Shown here piece after piece: positions 20,365 through 27,888 of a stretch of DNA of 38,856 bases (within the stretch, counting starts at the first letter, position 1; the number at the start of each line of letters is the position of its first letter). The stretch lies in assembly GCA_031266215.1 (NCBI GenBank), contig JAISBL010000010.1, positions 1 through 38,856 on the forward strand, in the 5' to 3' direction. The stretch is from Tannerellaceae bacterium. GTDB lineage: Bacteria > Bacteroidota > Bacteroidia > Bacteroidales > Tannerellaceae. The position numbers were made by a program, and so were the translations under genes. The notes under the pieces are model-generated. The model did no database searches and had not been told where the DNA came from. It worked only from the letters and a program-made list of their open reading frames with translations.

Positions 20365-20399
20365 ATTGAAGTGGCGACAACAGTCTGTCCCACTTCAAT
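20365..20399. other. Stem-loop between dtd and the MazG-like gene
   Basis: Perfect 10-bp inverted repeat ATTGAAGTGG (20365-20374) and CCACTTCAAT (20390-20399) with a 15-base loop. No run of T follows, so it is not a standard terminator; it may be an RNA-stability or processing element between two cotranscribed genes. Confidence 0.6.
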
Positions 20400-20440
20400 G
20401 GCGCACAGATGGAGGCAATCAACTATCAGGAATAAAAAAC

Positions 20441-20791
20441 ATGGAAAATATGAATACAATAACAATACAGGAAGCTCAGAAAGCCGTTGACGAATGGATA
20501 AGAAGCTACGGGAAGCGTTATTTCAATGAGCTTACAAACATGGCCATACTGACGGAAGAAATGGGCGAGCTGGCCCGGATAATAGCCCGCAGGTACGGGG
20601 AACAGTCGTTCAAAGAGAGCGACAAGGATTACGATCTGGCAGACGAAATGGCCGACATCCTCTGGGTTCTCATTTGCCTTGCAAACCAAACAGGCACGGA
20701 CCTGACCAGGGCATTCCGCAAAACATGGAAAAGAAAACAAGCAGAGATAAAGAACGACATATTAATAACGATAAATTATGAGCATGAATAA
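20441..20791 (+). CDS. MazG-like nucleotide pyrophosphohydrolase
   Basis: All-alpha NTP pyrophosphohydrolase family, about 116 residues. It carries the EEMGELARII (ExxE) and DLADEMADILWVLICLAN (ExxD) metal-binding helices. ATG at 20441 gives the usual length. The frame is open further upstream to 20348, but that would run through the stem-loop at 20365-20399 and adds residues unlike the family. ATG at 20450 is another option. Overlaps the start of deoC by 14 bases. Confidence 0.88.
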   Translation: MENMNTITIQEAQKAVDEWIRSYGKRYFNELTNMAILTEEMGELARIIARRYGEQSFKESDKDYDLADEMADILWVLICLANQTGTDLTRAFRKTWKRKQAEIKNDILITINYEHE

Positions 20792-21647
20792 GTATCAGGA
20801 AGCATTCGACAAATTCGAACCAATAGGAAGCAAAGCGGAAGTCGCAGAAAAAGTATGCAAGATAGTGACGGAAGAAGCCGGAAAGAACTTCACGCCCGAA
20901 GCGCTTAAATTCATCCACGGCTGCATCGACCTCACTTCGCTCTCGGCCCTTGACAGCAGGGAAAGTATATGGAAAATGGTCAACTCGGTTAATGATTTTG
21001 AAGGAAGCCGGCCCGACATCCCCAATGTAGCTGCCATCTGCACCTATCCACTATTCACCGAGACAGTAAAACAGGCACTGACAGCCAGGGAAGTGAAGAT
21101 AGCAACCGTAACAGGCGGATTCCCTGCGTCGCAAACCTATCAGGAAATAAAGGTGGCAGAAACGGCTATGGCTATAATGAACGGAGCCGACGAAATAGAT
21201 ACTGTACTGAATTTAGGCTATTTAGCCGAAGAAAACTACCAGGATGCAGCCGAAGAAATCCAGGAGATAAAAGCAAGCGCCCGTGAGGCTAAACTAAAGG
21301 TAATAATTGAATCCGGAGCGATTTCAACAATAGACAACATAATGAAAGCAACTGTCATTGCGATTTATGCCGGTGCAGATTATGTCAAAACGTCCACAGG
21401 AAAGGAGTTTCCGGGAGCAACGCCCGAAGCAGTGTACACGATCTGCCGCATAATAAAGCAATATCATTCGATGACAAACAACAAGATTGGTATAAAAATA
21501 TCGGGGGGAGTGCGTAAAGCGGAAGACGCAATCAGCTATTACACAATAGTTAAGCACGTACTGGGGAAAGAATGGCTACACAAAGATCACTTCCGGATAG
21601 GGGCAAGCAGCCTTGCCGGCGACATAATCAGGCATATAGGAGAATGA
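20778..21647 (+). CDS. deoC: Deoxyribose-phosphate aldolase
   Basis: Class I aldolase that splits 2-deoxyribose-5-phosphate into acetaldehyde and glyceraldehyde-3-phosphate in deoxynucleoside catabolism. The 289-residue protein belongs to the longer form. The Schiff-base lysine is in YVKTSTGKEFPGAT and the second catalytic lysine in IGIKISGGVRKAED. ATG at 20784 is an alternative start. It converges on the polyprenyl synthase gene with only 2 bases between stop codons, and I see no terminator in that gap. Confidence 0.95.
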   Translation: MSMNKYQEAFDKFEPIGSKAEVAEKVCKIVTEEAGKNFTPEALKFIHGCIDLTSLSALDSRESIWKMVNSVNDFEGSRPDIPNVAAICTYPLFTETVKQALTAREVKIATVTGGFPASQTYQEIKVAETAMAIMNGADEIDTVLNLGYLAEENYQDAAEEIQEIKASAREAKLKVIIESGAISTIDNIMKATVIAIYAGADYVKTSTGKEFPGATPEAVYTICRIIKQYHSMTNNKIGIKISGGVRKAEDAISYYTIVKHVLGKEWLHKDHFRIGASSLAGDIIRHIGE

Positions 21648-21649
21648 CA

Positions 21650-22624
21650 TCATTTTGCCCTGTCGATAATACAGTCAGCCAACAGGAATAAACTGTTACG
21701 GGACTCAGAATCAGGTAATTTGCGAATAATTTCAATAGCTTTGTCATGATAATACATCATCCGTGATCGTGCATAACCAATTCCCCCGCCCTTTTTGGCA
21801 AAAGCTATCAACTCGCTGACGTGTTGCGGAGTAAAATCCTTGTCCGCCACGATCTTCTGATAATAGGCTCTTTCCGCATTGTCTTCATTATTAAGTGCAT
21901 ACAATAAAGGGAGGGTCACTTTTCCGTCTAAAATATCGTTACCCGTAGGCTTACCTATATTACTGTCGGGATAATAATCAAAGACATCGTCCCTGATCTG
22001 GAAGCAATAACCAAGGTATTCTCCGAACAGGCGACAGTGGCTAATCTGCTCTTCGGTAGCGCCTGCTGAGATAGCGCCTATTTCTGCGCACGCAGACAAA
22101 AGGAATGCAGTCTTTTTTTTAATCACTTGCAAATAAGAACACTCATCAAGGATAACCTCCTCTGCCACTTCTATTTGCCTAATTTCGCCTTCGGCCAGTT
22201 CTCGCCCGACCTTTGAAACGATAGACATAATACGCACATTACCAGTCTGTACCGACCGTATCAGGGCAGAAGAAAGCAGATAATCGCCAACAAGAACGGA
22301 GACGCGGTTATCAAAGAAAGCATTGAGCGAAGGCAATCCCCTTCGCTCCTTTGATTTATCAACAACATCATCGTGAATCAGGGACGCTGTATGCAGCAAT
22401 TCCAACAAAACGGCCGAGTTGACAGTAGTATCGGTAACGCCTCCGCAAGCTTTTGCAGCCAGGATCACAAGCAGAGGACGCATATGCTTGCCGGTGGACT
22501 GCATTATCTTATCAATTGCCTGCTGAAGCCTTGGGGTTGAACTTGACAAAGAATACAAAAAATCATCGCCAAACCGGCGATATTCATCTATAATCGGCTG
22601 TTTTATTGCTTCTAATTCATTCAT
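21650..22624 (-). CDS. Polyprenyl diphosphate synthase
   Basis: Trans-prenyl chain-elongating enzyme (IspB/octaprenyl-type family) that makes the side chain of respiratory quinones; 324 residues. First aspartate-rich motif LIHDDVVDKSKERRG and second motif QIRDDVFDYYPD are both present, as is GKHMRPLLV near the start. Chain length cannot be read from the sequence with certainty. A -7 element lies 22 bases before the start codon. Confidence 0.92.
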   Translation of the reverse strand: MNELEAIKQPIIDEYRRFGDDFLYSLSSSTPRLQQAIDKIMQSTGKHMRPLLVILAAKACGGVTDTTVNSAVLLELLHTASLIHDDVVDKSKERRGLPSLNAFFDNRVSVLVGDYLLSSALIRSVQTGNVRIMSIVSKVGRELAEGEIRQIEVAEEVILDECSYLQVIKKKTAFLLSACAEIGAISAGATEEQISHCRLFGEYLGYCFQIRDDVFDYYPDSNIGKPTGNDILDGKVTLPLLYALNNEDNAERAYYQKIVADKDFTPQHVSELIAFAKKGGGIGYARSRMMYYHDKAIEIIRKLPDSESRNSLFLLADCIIDRAK

Positions 22625-22646
22625 AAATCAAAAAATTAAGACCCGG

Positions 22647-22654
22647 CAAAAGTA
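22647..22654 (-). promoter_or_regulatory. candidate -7 element of the polyprenyl synthase gene
   Basis: TACTTTTG on the minus strand, a full match to TAnnTTTG, 22 bases upstream of the start codon. The -33 region has no clear TTTG. Confidence 0.45.
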
Positions 22655-22732
22655 AGAAAAACTATAAAGTGAGGTAAGAGTGGATGGTAAAAAGTTGTTC
22701 CGCCTACCGGTGCGTGGAGCTTTGAGGAATGA

Positions 22733-22855
22733 CCGCAGGCAGATAGAAAATAAATCTCTCTTTCAAAATCGCCGGTTCATTGTAAAAAATCTCTCTCCTC
22801 CGGAAAGTTTTGTCATATCACACAGATATTTGCATACAATATAAATAAATACATA
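22733..22855 (+). repeat. Short copy of the shared leader module (copy A)
   Basis: From CGCAGGCAGATAG onward, this stretch matches the first part of the long leaders at 27391 and 30666: the blocks TTCAAAATCGCCG, TTCATTGTAAAAA and ATATTTGCAT recur in order and at similar spacing. It lies upstream of the Gfo/Idh gene and probably includes its promoter. The match fades after about 22855. Confidence 0.75.
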
Positions 22856-23021
22856 TAGCACTTTGTCTAAAGAATCGTTATTTTTGTAGCAACAGTATGC
22901 AGAAAATGATTTTTCACAAGCCTACTGTGGAAAGCCTCCCATTCTCACTACAACACGAATCAATTGCATCAAAATATATTTTCCCAGATTATAAGTTTCA
23001 TTATTTAAAAATTCATCTATT

Positions 23022-24536
23022 ATGGCAAATTACAAAGGAAAAGACAAAAACCCGATGAACTTCTCAAGAAGAGAATTTATTGGAACTATGGCAGCCACGG
23101 CAGCATTTACGATCATACCCAGGCATGTGCTCGGCGGCACAGGGTATACTGCTCCAAGCGATATGGTGAACCTGGCGGGTATCGGCTTCGGCAGCCAGGG
23201 GGGAGGCGATATTCAGAATATTGCAACACCAGACGTACCCATCAAACCGAAGATGGGCTTTCAGGGTATGCTGATGCAGCCCTATGCAGGCATCCGCCCG
23301 CAGCGCGGCGGCCCCGGAGGAGGAAGAGCGCCTGCCGGAGGTGTAGCCAATTCTGACTCTCCCATACAAATGGGAGCGGCCGGCGGCGGGGAAACTTTCA
23401 AGCATGCCAACATCTATGCTCTGTGCGACGTTGACCACGACTACGCAGGTCATATCTTTGCCGGCTATCCCAAGGCAAAACAATATTATGATTTCAGAGA
23501 AATGATCGACAAGGAAAAAGAAATAGACGCAGTTCTCATCGGAACGCCCGACCATTCGCATGCCGCTATTGCGGCTTATGCCATGAACGCAGGGAAACAT
23601 GTGTTTGTGGAAAAACCGATGGCCAAGACGATCTACGAAGTCCGCTTCCTGCGCGACCTGGCTAAAAAGACCGGAGTCGTTACCCAGATGGGTAATCAGG
23701 GGCACAATGTGGAAGGCACAATGCAGACCGTTGAATGGATCAGGGCCGGTGTCATCGGCAACGTCCGCGAAGTACACATGTGGTCTAACCGCCCGGTATG
23801 GAAGCAGGGATACTTCCCACGCCCCGAAGCGGCTCCTGTCCCGGCCGGTCTTAAGTACGACCTCTGGCTTGGCCCGGCCCCCGAAAAACCTTATAACGCC
23901 GAATGTCTGCATTTTGCATGGCGCGGTCTTTGGGATTACGGTACGGGTGCTATGGGTGACATGGGCGCACATACCTTCGATGCCCCTATCTGGGCGCTCG
24001 ACCTCGGTTTGCCGACCAGGATACAGGCTACCACGACACCGTTCAATGCCGACTACCTCCCGTTGTCAGAATATGTAGAATACGAATTCCCGGCCCGCGG
24101 CAGCATGCCCCCGGTAAAGGTCACCTGGAGCGACGGCGGTATAAAGCCTGCACGCCCGGCCGCGCTCGAAGCCAACCGCTCGCTCAGGGAATGTCTGTAT
24201 ATCGGCGACAAGGGGATGATCATGCACGGTACGCACGGCGCATTGCCCGAACTGATACCAAACAACCCTGACTTCAGGGCGCCTGCAAAGACCCTTCCGC
24301 GTCCGAAGAGTATATATGTCGATTTCATTGAGGCTATCAAAGAAGGGCGCAAGGCTGCCAATGACTTCGAAATAGCCTCGAAGCTGACGGAAATCATGCT
24401 CCTCACCAATATTGCCGTCGTATCCCAGCAGATGAACATCACACTGGAATACGATGCGGCGAATATGAAGATTACCAATCTGGAAGAAGCCAATAACTAC
24501 TTCCACTATGAATACCGTAATGGTTGGAAACTTTAA
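23022..24536 (+). CDS. Tat-exported Gfo/Idh/MocA family oxidoreductase
   Basis: A 504-residue NAD(P)-dependent sugar-oxidoreductase-like protein. The twin-arginine signal is plain: SRREFIG followed by a hydrophobic stretch (residues about 14-40). The Rossmann part begins with LAGIGFGSQG, and the family motif EKPMAKTIYEVRFLRDLAKK follows. A Gly/Pro/Arg-rich insertion (around QRGGPGGGRAPAGG, near residues 90-110) interrupts the nucleotide-binding fold after the first strand; this is unusual. Secreted Gfo/Idh proteins of this type are common in Bacteroidota and Planctomycetes, and often pair with a TIM-barrel isomerase, as here (next gene 22 bases downstream). Substrate unknown. Confidence 0.88.
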   Translation: MANYKGKDKNPMNFSRREFIGTMAATAAFTIIPRHVLGGTGYTAPSDMVNLAGIGFGSQGGGDIQNIATPDVPIKPKMGFQGMLMQPYAGIRPQRGGPGGGRAPAGGVANSDSPIQMGAAGGGETFKHANIYALCDVDHDYAGHIFAGYPKAKQYYDFREMIDKEKEIDAVLIGTPDHSHAAIAAYAMNAGKHVFVEKPMAKTIYEVRFLRDLAKKTGVVTQMGNQGHNVEGTMQTVEWIRAGVIGNVREVHMWSNRPVWKQGYFPRPEAAPVPAGLKYDLWLGPAPEKPYNAECLHFAWRGLWDYGTGAMGDMGAHTFDAPIWALDLGLPTRIQATTTPFNADYLPLSEYVEYEFPARGSMPPVKVTWSDGGIKPARPAALEANRSLRECLYIGDKGMIMHGTHGALPELIPNNPDFRAPAKTLPRPKSIYVDFIEAIKEGRKAANDFEIASKLTEIMLLTNIAVVSQQMNITLEYDAANMKITNLEEANNYFHYEYRNGWKL

Positions 24537-24558
24537 TTTCAAAAATCATATACATGTT

Positions 24559-25659
24559 ATGAACAACGTAAAAAACTTCATTCAGACAAGGCGTGCGTTC
24601 CTTGGAACTTCCGCCGCCCTGGCCGGCATCACGATCCTCCCATCCGGGATATCTTCCTGTAAACCGGCTGCCACGCCCGCCGCAACCGACGGCAAGCCCA
24701 CTTCTAACTTCGGGGGAGTACAAATCGGCGCTATCACATATAGCTGGCGCGACATGCCTGCCGGGTTGGAAAACATCATCAGCTATTGCATTGAATCAGG
24801 CATCAACTCCATTGAGTTGATGAGCGGCGATCTGGAAGATTATCTGGGCGCTCCCAAAAACCCGATGCAGGATGCCATACGCCAGTGGATGCAACAACAA
24901 CGCGCGGCAGCACCGCCGCCTCCGGCACCGGCTGGAAACGCACCGCAGGGACCTCCGGCAGGACAACAGCGCCCCCGCATGCAATTGCCGCCCGAACTGC
25001 AGGCCGGCATCGATAAATATAATGAAGATATCAAAGGCTGGCGCCTGTCCGTAGACATGAACAGGGTGGCTTCCGCCAAACAACTGCTCGACGACGCGGG
25101 CATAGAGGCTCATATTGTAAAGTTCTCCCCGGGCAACTGGGAAGACGACCTGATCGACTACGCTTTCAAGGTAGCCAAAGCAATGGGGGCCAGGGGTGTC
25201 ACAGAAGAAATAGGCGAAGAGGCTGTGAAGAAAATGGCCCCGGTGGCCGAACGGAACGGTATGTATGCCATCTTCCACAACCACATGCAGTTTGCCGACG
25301 TGCCGTCATTCAGTTACGACCCCTTTATCGCTGTTTCCGAAGCGGTTCGCTTCAACTTTGATGCGGGACACTTCTTCGGCTCGACAGGCATTCACCCGAA
25401 TGAAATGATAAAAACATATCATGATAAGATTTTCTCTATCCACATCAAGGACAAGACCGGCCCGACGGCGGAAAAACCCAATACAAACCAGGTATGGGGG
25501 CAGGGCGAAATGCCGCTTGCCGATGTCCTGCTGCTGCTGAAACAGGAAAAATGGCCGATCTATTGCGATATTGAACTTGAATATCCGGTAAATCCCTGGT
25601 CAACTTCTGTCAAAGAGGTGCGAACCTGTGTGCAATACGCGAGAAACATACTTATCTGA
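24559..25659 (+). CDS. Exported sugar phosphate isomerase/epimerase-like protein (TIM barrel)
   Basis: A 366-residue xylose-isomerase-like TIM-barrel protein. ATG at 24559 gives a twin-arginine signal (TRRAFLG) that ends in a lipobox-like ISSC at residues about 29-32, so it may be a Tat-exported lipoprotein. Barrel motifs include ITYSWRDMPAGLENIISYC, FHNHMQF, FNFDAGHFFGSTG and IHIKDKTG, then DIELEYP. A Pro/Ala/Gln-rich insertion (APPPPAPAGNAPQGPP and neighbours, residues about 120-150) sits in the barrel. It probably acts with the upstream oxidoreductase on a sugar in the periplasm. An in-frame upstream start (24508) would overlap the previous gene and destroy the signal. Confidence 0.85.
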   Translation: MNNVKNFIQTRRAFLGTSAALAGITILPSGISSCKPAATPAATDGKPTSNFGGVQIGAITYSWRDMPAGLENIISYCIESGINSIELMSGDLEDYLGAPKNPMQDAIRQWMQQQRAAAPPPPAPAGNAPQGPPAGQQRPRMQLPPELQAGIDKYNEDIKGWRLSVDMNRVASAKQLLDDAGIEAHIVKFSPGNWEDDLIDYAFKVAKAMGARGVTEEIGEEAVKKMAPVAERNGMYAIFHNHMQFADVPSFSYDPFIAVSEAVRFNFDAGHFFGSTGIHPNEMIKTYHDKIFSIHIKDKTGPTAEKPNTNQVWGQGEMPLADVLLLLKQEKWPIYCDIELEYPVNPWSTSVKEVRTCVQYARNILI

Positions 25660-25668
25660 ACCTATAAC

Positions 25669-25737
25669 GGGACGGCATAAGGGTGTAAAAGAATCTTGTG
25701 ATGCGGATTCTTATATGAATACATCCTTCGCCGTCCC
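25669..25737 (+). terminator. Long imperfect hairpin, probable end of the Gfo/Idh unit
   Basis: Three nested arms in register: GGGACGGC/GCCGTCCC outermost, AGGGTGTA/TACATCCT in the middle and AAGAATC/GATTCTT inside, with a loop of about 10 bases. It starts 10 bases after the stop codon. Only a weak T-run (CTTTT, about 10 bases later) follows, so a role in RNA stability is an alternative to termination. Confidence 0.65.
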
Positions 25738-25821
25738 GTCTATGATCTTTTACCGGCTTTAGCTTAGCCAATAAAACGTACAGCGGGGTACATGCCTGCA
25801 TCCATTAAATATTTTATCCAC

Positions 25822-26760
25822 ATGAAAGAAAAAATAATAAGCATAGCAATAATAGCAGTCCTTGCCGTCATTGCAGTAGCATGCAATGACAAGGAAACTG
25901 CAGAAGAGCCCGGCAATAATGGTGTCAGGGAAGGAACCGCTGAGGAAGGTACTATTACCGGGTTGCCCGGGAGACTGTCCTATTATCCGGATTATCAGAT
26001 GTGGGGTATCGAATATGTGTATCCGGGCTCAATAGACGCCATTGATATATACCTTATAAAAGACGGCATTGATGGCGAACTGCCTGTATACACGTCAGTA
26101 TCAGTCACGTTCAGCGGTGATTATTCTCTGACAGAGCTTAGGTATCACATTGCGACATCAACAGTCTATTATCTCACCAATTTAAAATATAAAACCGAAG
26201 AAGATTTCACAGGAGAAGGCAGACCCGTTAGCGGTTTAACCGGGAGGCTGTCTTATTATCTGAGTTATCAGATGTGGGGTATCGAATATGCGTACCCGGG
26301 CTCGATAGACGCCGTAGATATATATCTCATAAAAGACGGCATTGATGATGAACTGCCTGTATACACGTCAGTACCAGTCACGTTCAGCGGAGACTCTTAC
26401 CCGACAAATATCTGGTTACCGTGGGCTGCCGGAACAACAGTCTACTATCTAAGCAATTTAAAATATGAGCAGGAAGGCCTTCCCGAAGGATATCCCATGG
26501 GTGAAGGCACTCACATTGCCGAATTAACAGGGAGATTATTTTATAGTTCGTATTATAAGATGTGGGTTGCCGAATATGCATATCCGGGCACAATAGACAG
26601 TGTAGATTACTATCTCATAATAGACGGTATTGACGACCTTCCCACAGATGCAACAATATCCGTCACATACAGTGGTGATTATTATCCGTCAGGGATTGAG
26701 TCGGCTGTTGCGGGAAGAACTATCTATTATATTACCAATTTTAAATATAAAAAGATATGA
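25822..26760 (+). CDS. Lipoprotein with three tandem repeats of about 85-95 residues
   Basis: Not a family I can name. The 312-residue protein has a lipoprotein signal (MKEKIISIAIIAVLAVIAVAC) followed by a short acidic linker. Three repeats follow, each starting near LTGRLSYY, with MWGIEYAYPGSID, YLIKDGIDDELP, VTFSGDYYP and VYYLTNLKYK as shared blocks (residues about 45-130, 130-225 and 230-312). Repeats 1 and 2 are much closer to each other than to repeat 3. The alternation of hydrophobic and polar residues suggests small beta domains. ATG at 25822 is chosen because it gives the signal peptide. The next start codon overlaps its stop (ATGA). Confidence 0.75.
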   Translation: MKEKIISIAIIAVLAVIAVACNDKETAEEPGNNGVREGTAEEGTITGLPGRLSYYPDYQMWGIEYVYPGSIDAIDIYLIKDGIDGELPVYTSVSVTFSGDYSLTELRYHIATSTVYYLTNLKYKTEEDFTGEGRPVSGLTGRLSYYLSYQMWGIEYAYPGSIDAVDIYLIKDGIDDELPVYTSVPVTFSGDSYPTNIWLPWAAGTTVYYLSNLKYEQEGLPEGYPMGEGTHIAELTGRLFYSSYYKMWVAEYAYPGTIDSVDYYLIIDGIDDLPTDATISVTYSGDYYPSGIESAVAGRTIYYITNFKYKKI

Positions 26761-27330
26761 AAACTTTTCTATCGGTTCTCCTTTGTGCCTTGATGTTGTG
26801 GAGCTGTAATAAAGATGAAAGTATGGAGGGAGTATCCTATACTTAATAGTCCGGCGATTCCTGCGGTATATTTGAATTTCGTAAATCCCGGGGGAGAAAA
26901 TCTGGTGGAAGGCATGCCGGTTGTTAACGAGGGTCAGATAGCTACCCAACACCTTTTGAAAGTGTATATAAAGGGAGAAGGCATAGATGAAACAAAGAAT
27001 TATGGCCTGGATTGTAGTATCAGGATGATTATTCCGGAGAATTATCCCCATGATCTGTACTATGAGGATGTGGATTTTCTGAAGATACATTTCGCACCGT
27101 TTTGGAAGGTACAACCCTGGATGGAAGGCCATCCCGGTACTTATTATATAAGGTGCGAGTTGAGTTGCAACTATTTGTTCGGTACTTTTAATGATCAGAT
27201 ACTGGAAATGACTGTTCAGCGCGCATCTAAAGGTATGGACGCCATTTCGAATGTATTATTCAACGGGAAGGAACAATTTGTCTTAGATCCTCCCGGCTGG
27301 CCGAACTTCTATCAAATTATTGTGGAATAA
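26757..27330 (+). pseudogene. Small lipoprotein gene with an apparent frameshift
   Basis: ATG at 26757 opens a convincing lipoprotein signal (MKTFLSVLLCALMLWSC, then NKDESMEG) that reaches a TAA at about 26842. The rest of the protein continues in another frame to 27330 (PAVYLNFVNPGGENLVEGMP through NFYQIIVE). Total length is one base over a multiple of three. The joined product would be about 190 residues, the same size and layout as the lipoproteins at 29313 and 29961: short linker after the Cys, a F-x-(D/N)-x-x-G-x-(D/N)-x-(L/V) block, and an FG-x-(N/F)(D)-type block near the C-terminus. Either a decayed gene, a phase-variable switch or a sequencing error. The start overlaps the previous stop. 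Confidence 0.7.
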
Positions 27331-27347
27331 AGAAGCCGGTTCAATAG

Positions 27348-27388
27348 GATCAGCCTCTCCGGGAAACCGGGGAGGCTGATCTTTTTTG
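27348..27388 (+). terminator. Rho-independent terminator of the first lipoprotein unit
   Basis: GATCAGCCTC (27348-27357) pairs with GAGGCTGATC (27372-27381), extended inward by CCGG pairs around a GAAA loop, and is followed by TTTTTT. Nearly the same design as the terminator at 30564-30606. Confidence 0.88.
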
Positions 27389-27390
27389 CG

Positions 27391-27800
27391 TCCGGGGCAG
27401 AGACAGTCCAATGGTCGCAGGCAGATAGGAAACAAATCTTTTTTTCAAAATCGCCGATTCATTGTAAAAAAGCTCATTTTTTAGAAAATCCTGTCACACT
27501 ATTATGTATATTTGCATCTATATAAATACATATGCTTTATGAAAAAGCCTTCAGTTCCATCAACACGGTTTACGGCTGATGTGGCATGAGTAATCCACCG
27601 CAGGAATTATAAATGACCTCCATTCGTTAAGAATGCTTCTATCTGTGTAGCACTGTTGTTGATTTTGTTTGCAGGATGAATAGCCTTTAGTCTTTTTAAT
27701 CATAATCATGTAATTGCCGCAAAGGACGGCAGATTGAAATTAACAGAGAAATATAGCATCAGATTTTTGTACATCAACCTTTTAATTCACAATTCTGAAA
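27391..27800 (+). repeat. Long leader/promoter repeat, copy B (before the C10 protease)
   Basis: About 410 bases nearly identical to 30666-31075. In order it holds: CGGGGCAGAGACAGTCCAAT, the TTCAAAATCGCCG and TTCATTGTAAAAA blocks shared with 22733-22855, a -7-like TATATTTG at 27507-27514, a short frame beginning MKKPSVP, a lipoprotein-signal-like stretch ending in a stop (about 27630-27680), and a small hairpin TGCCG/CGGCA. Between 27801 and 27888 the sequence is unique and leads to the protease start. No intact gene is present. Confidence 0.85.
27507..27514 (+). promoter_or_regulatory. candidate -7 element in leader copy B
   Basis: TATATTTG matches TAnnTTTG; conserved in copy C (30782-30789). 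No clear TTTG at -33. It would give a leader of about 370 bases ahead of the C10 protease. Confidence 0.45.
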
Positions 27801-27888
27801 CGAGCATGTAAAAACTGTTTACACCAAAGGCGATAAATAAAACATACTGCAAGTTTCATACCTGACATTAATTAAACATTTTACCAGT

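Noticed and set aside
20348-20440. Longer form of the MazG-like protein starting at 20348
   Set aside because: The extension runs through a perfect stem-loop and gives residues unlike the family; ATG at 20441 gives the usual length.
26815-27330. Intact 171-residue gene starting at 26815
   Set aside because: It would lack a signal peptide, while a convincing lipoprotein signal lies just upstream in another frame and its paralogs all have one. A frameshift is more likely.
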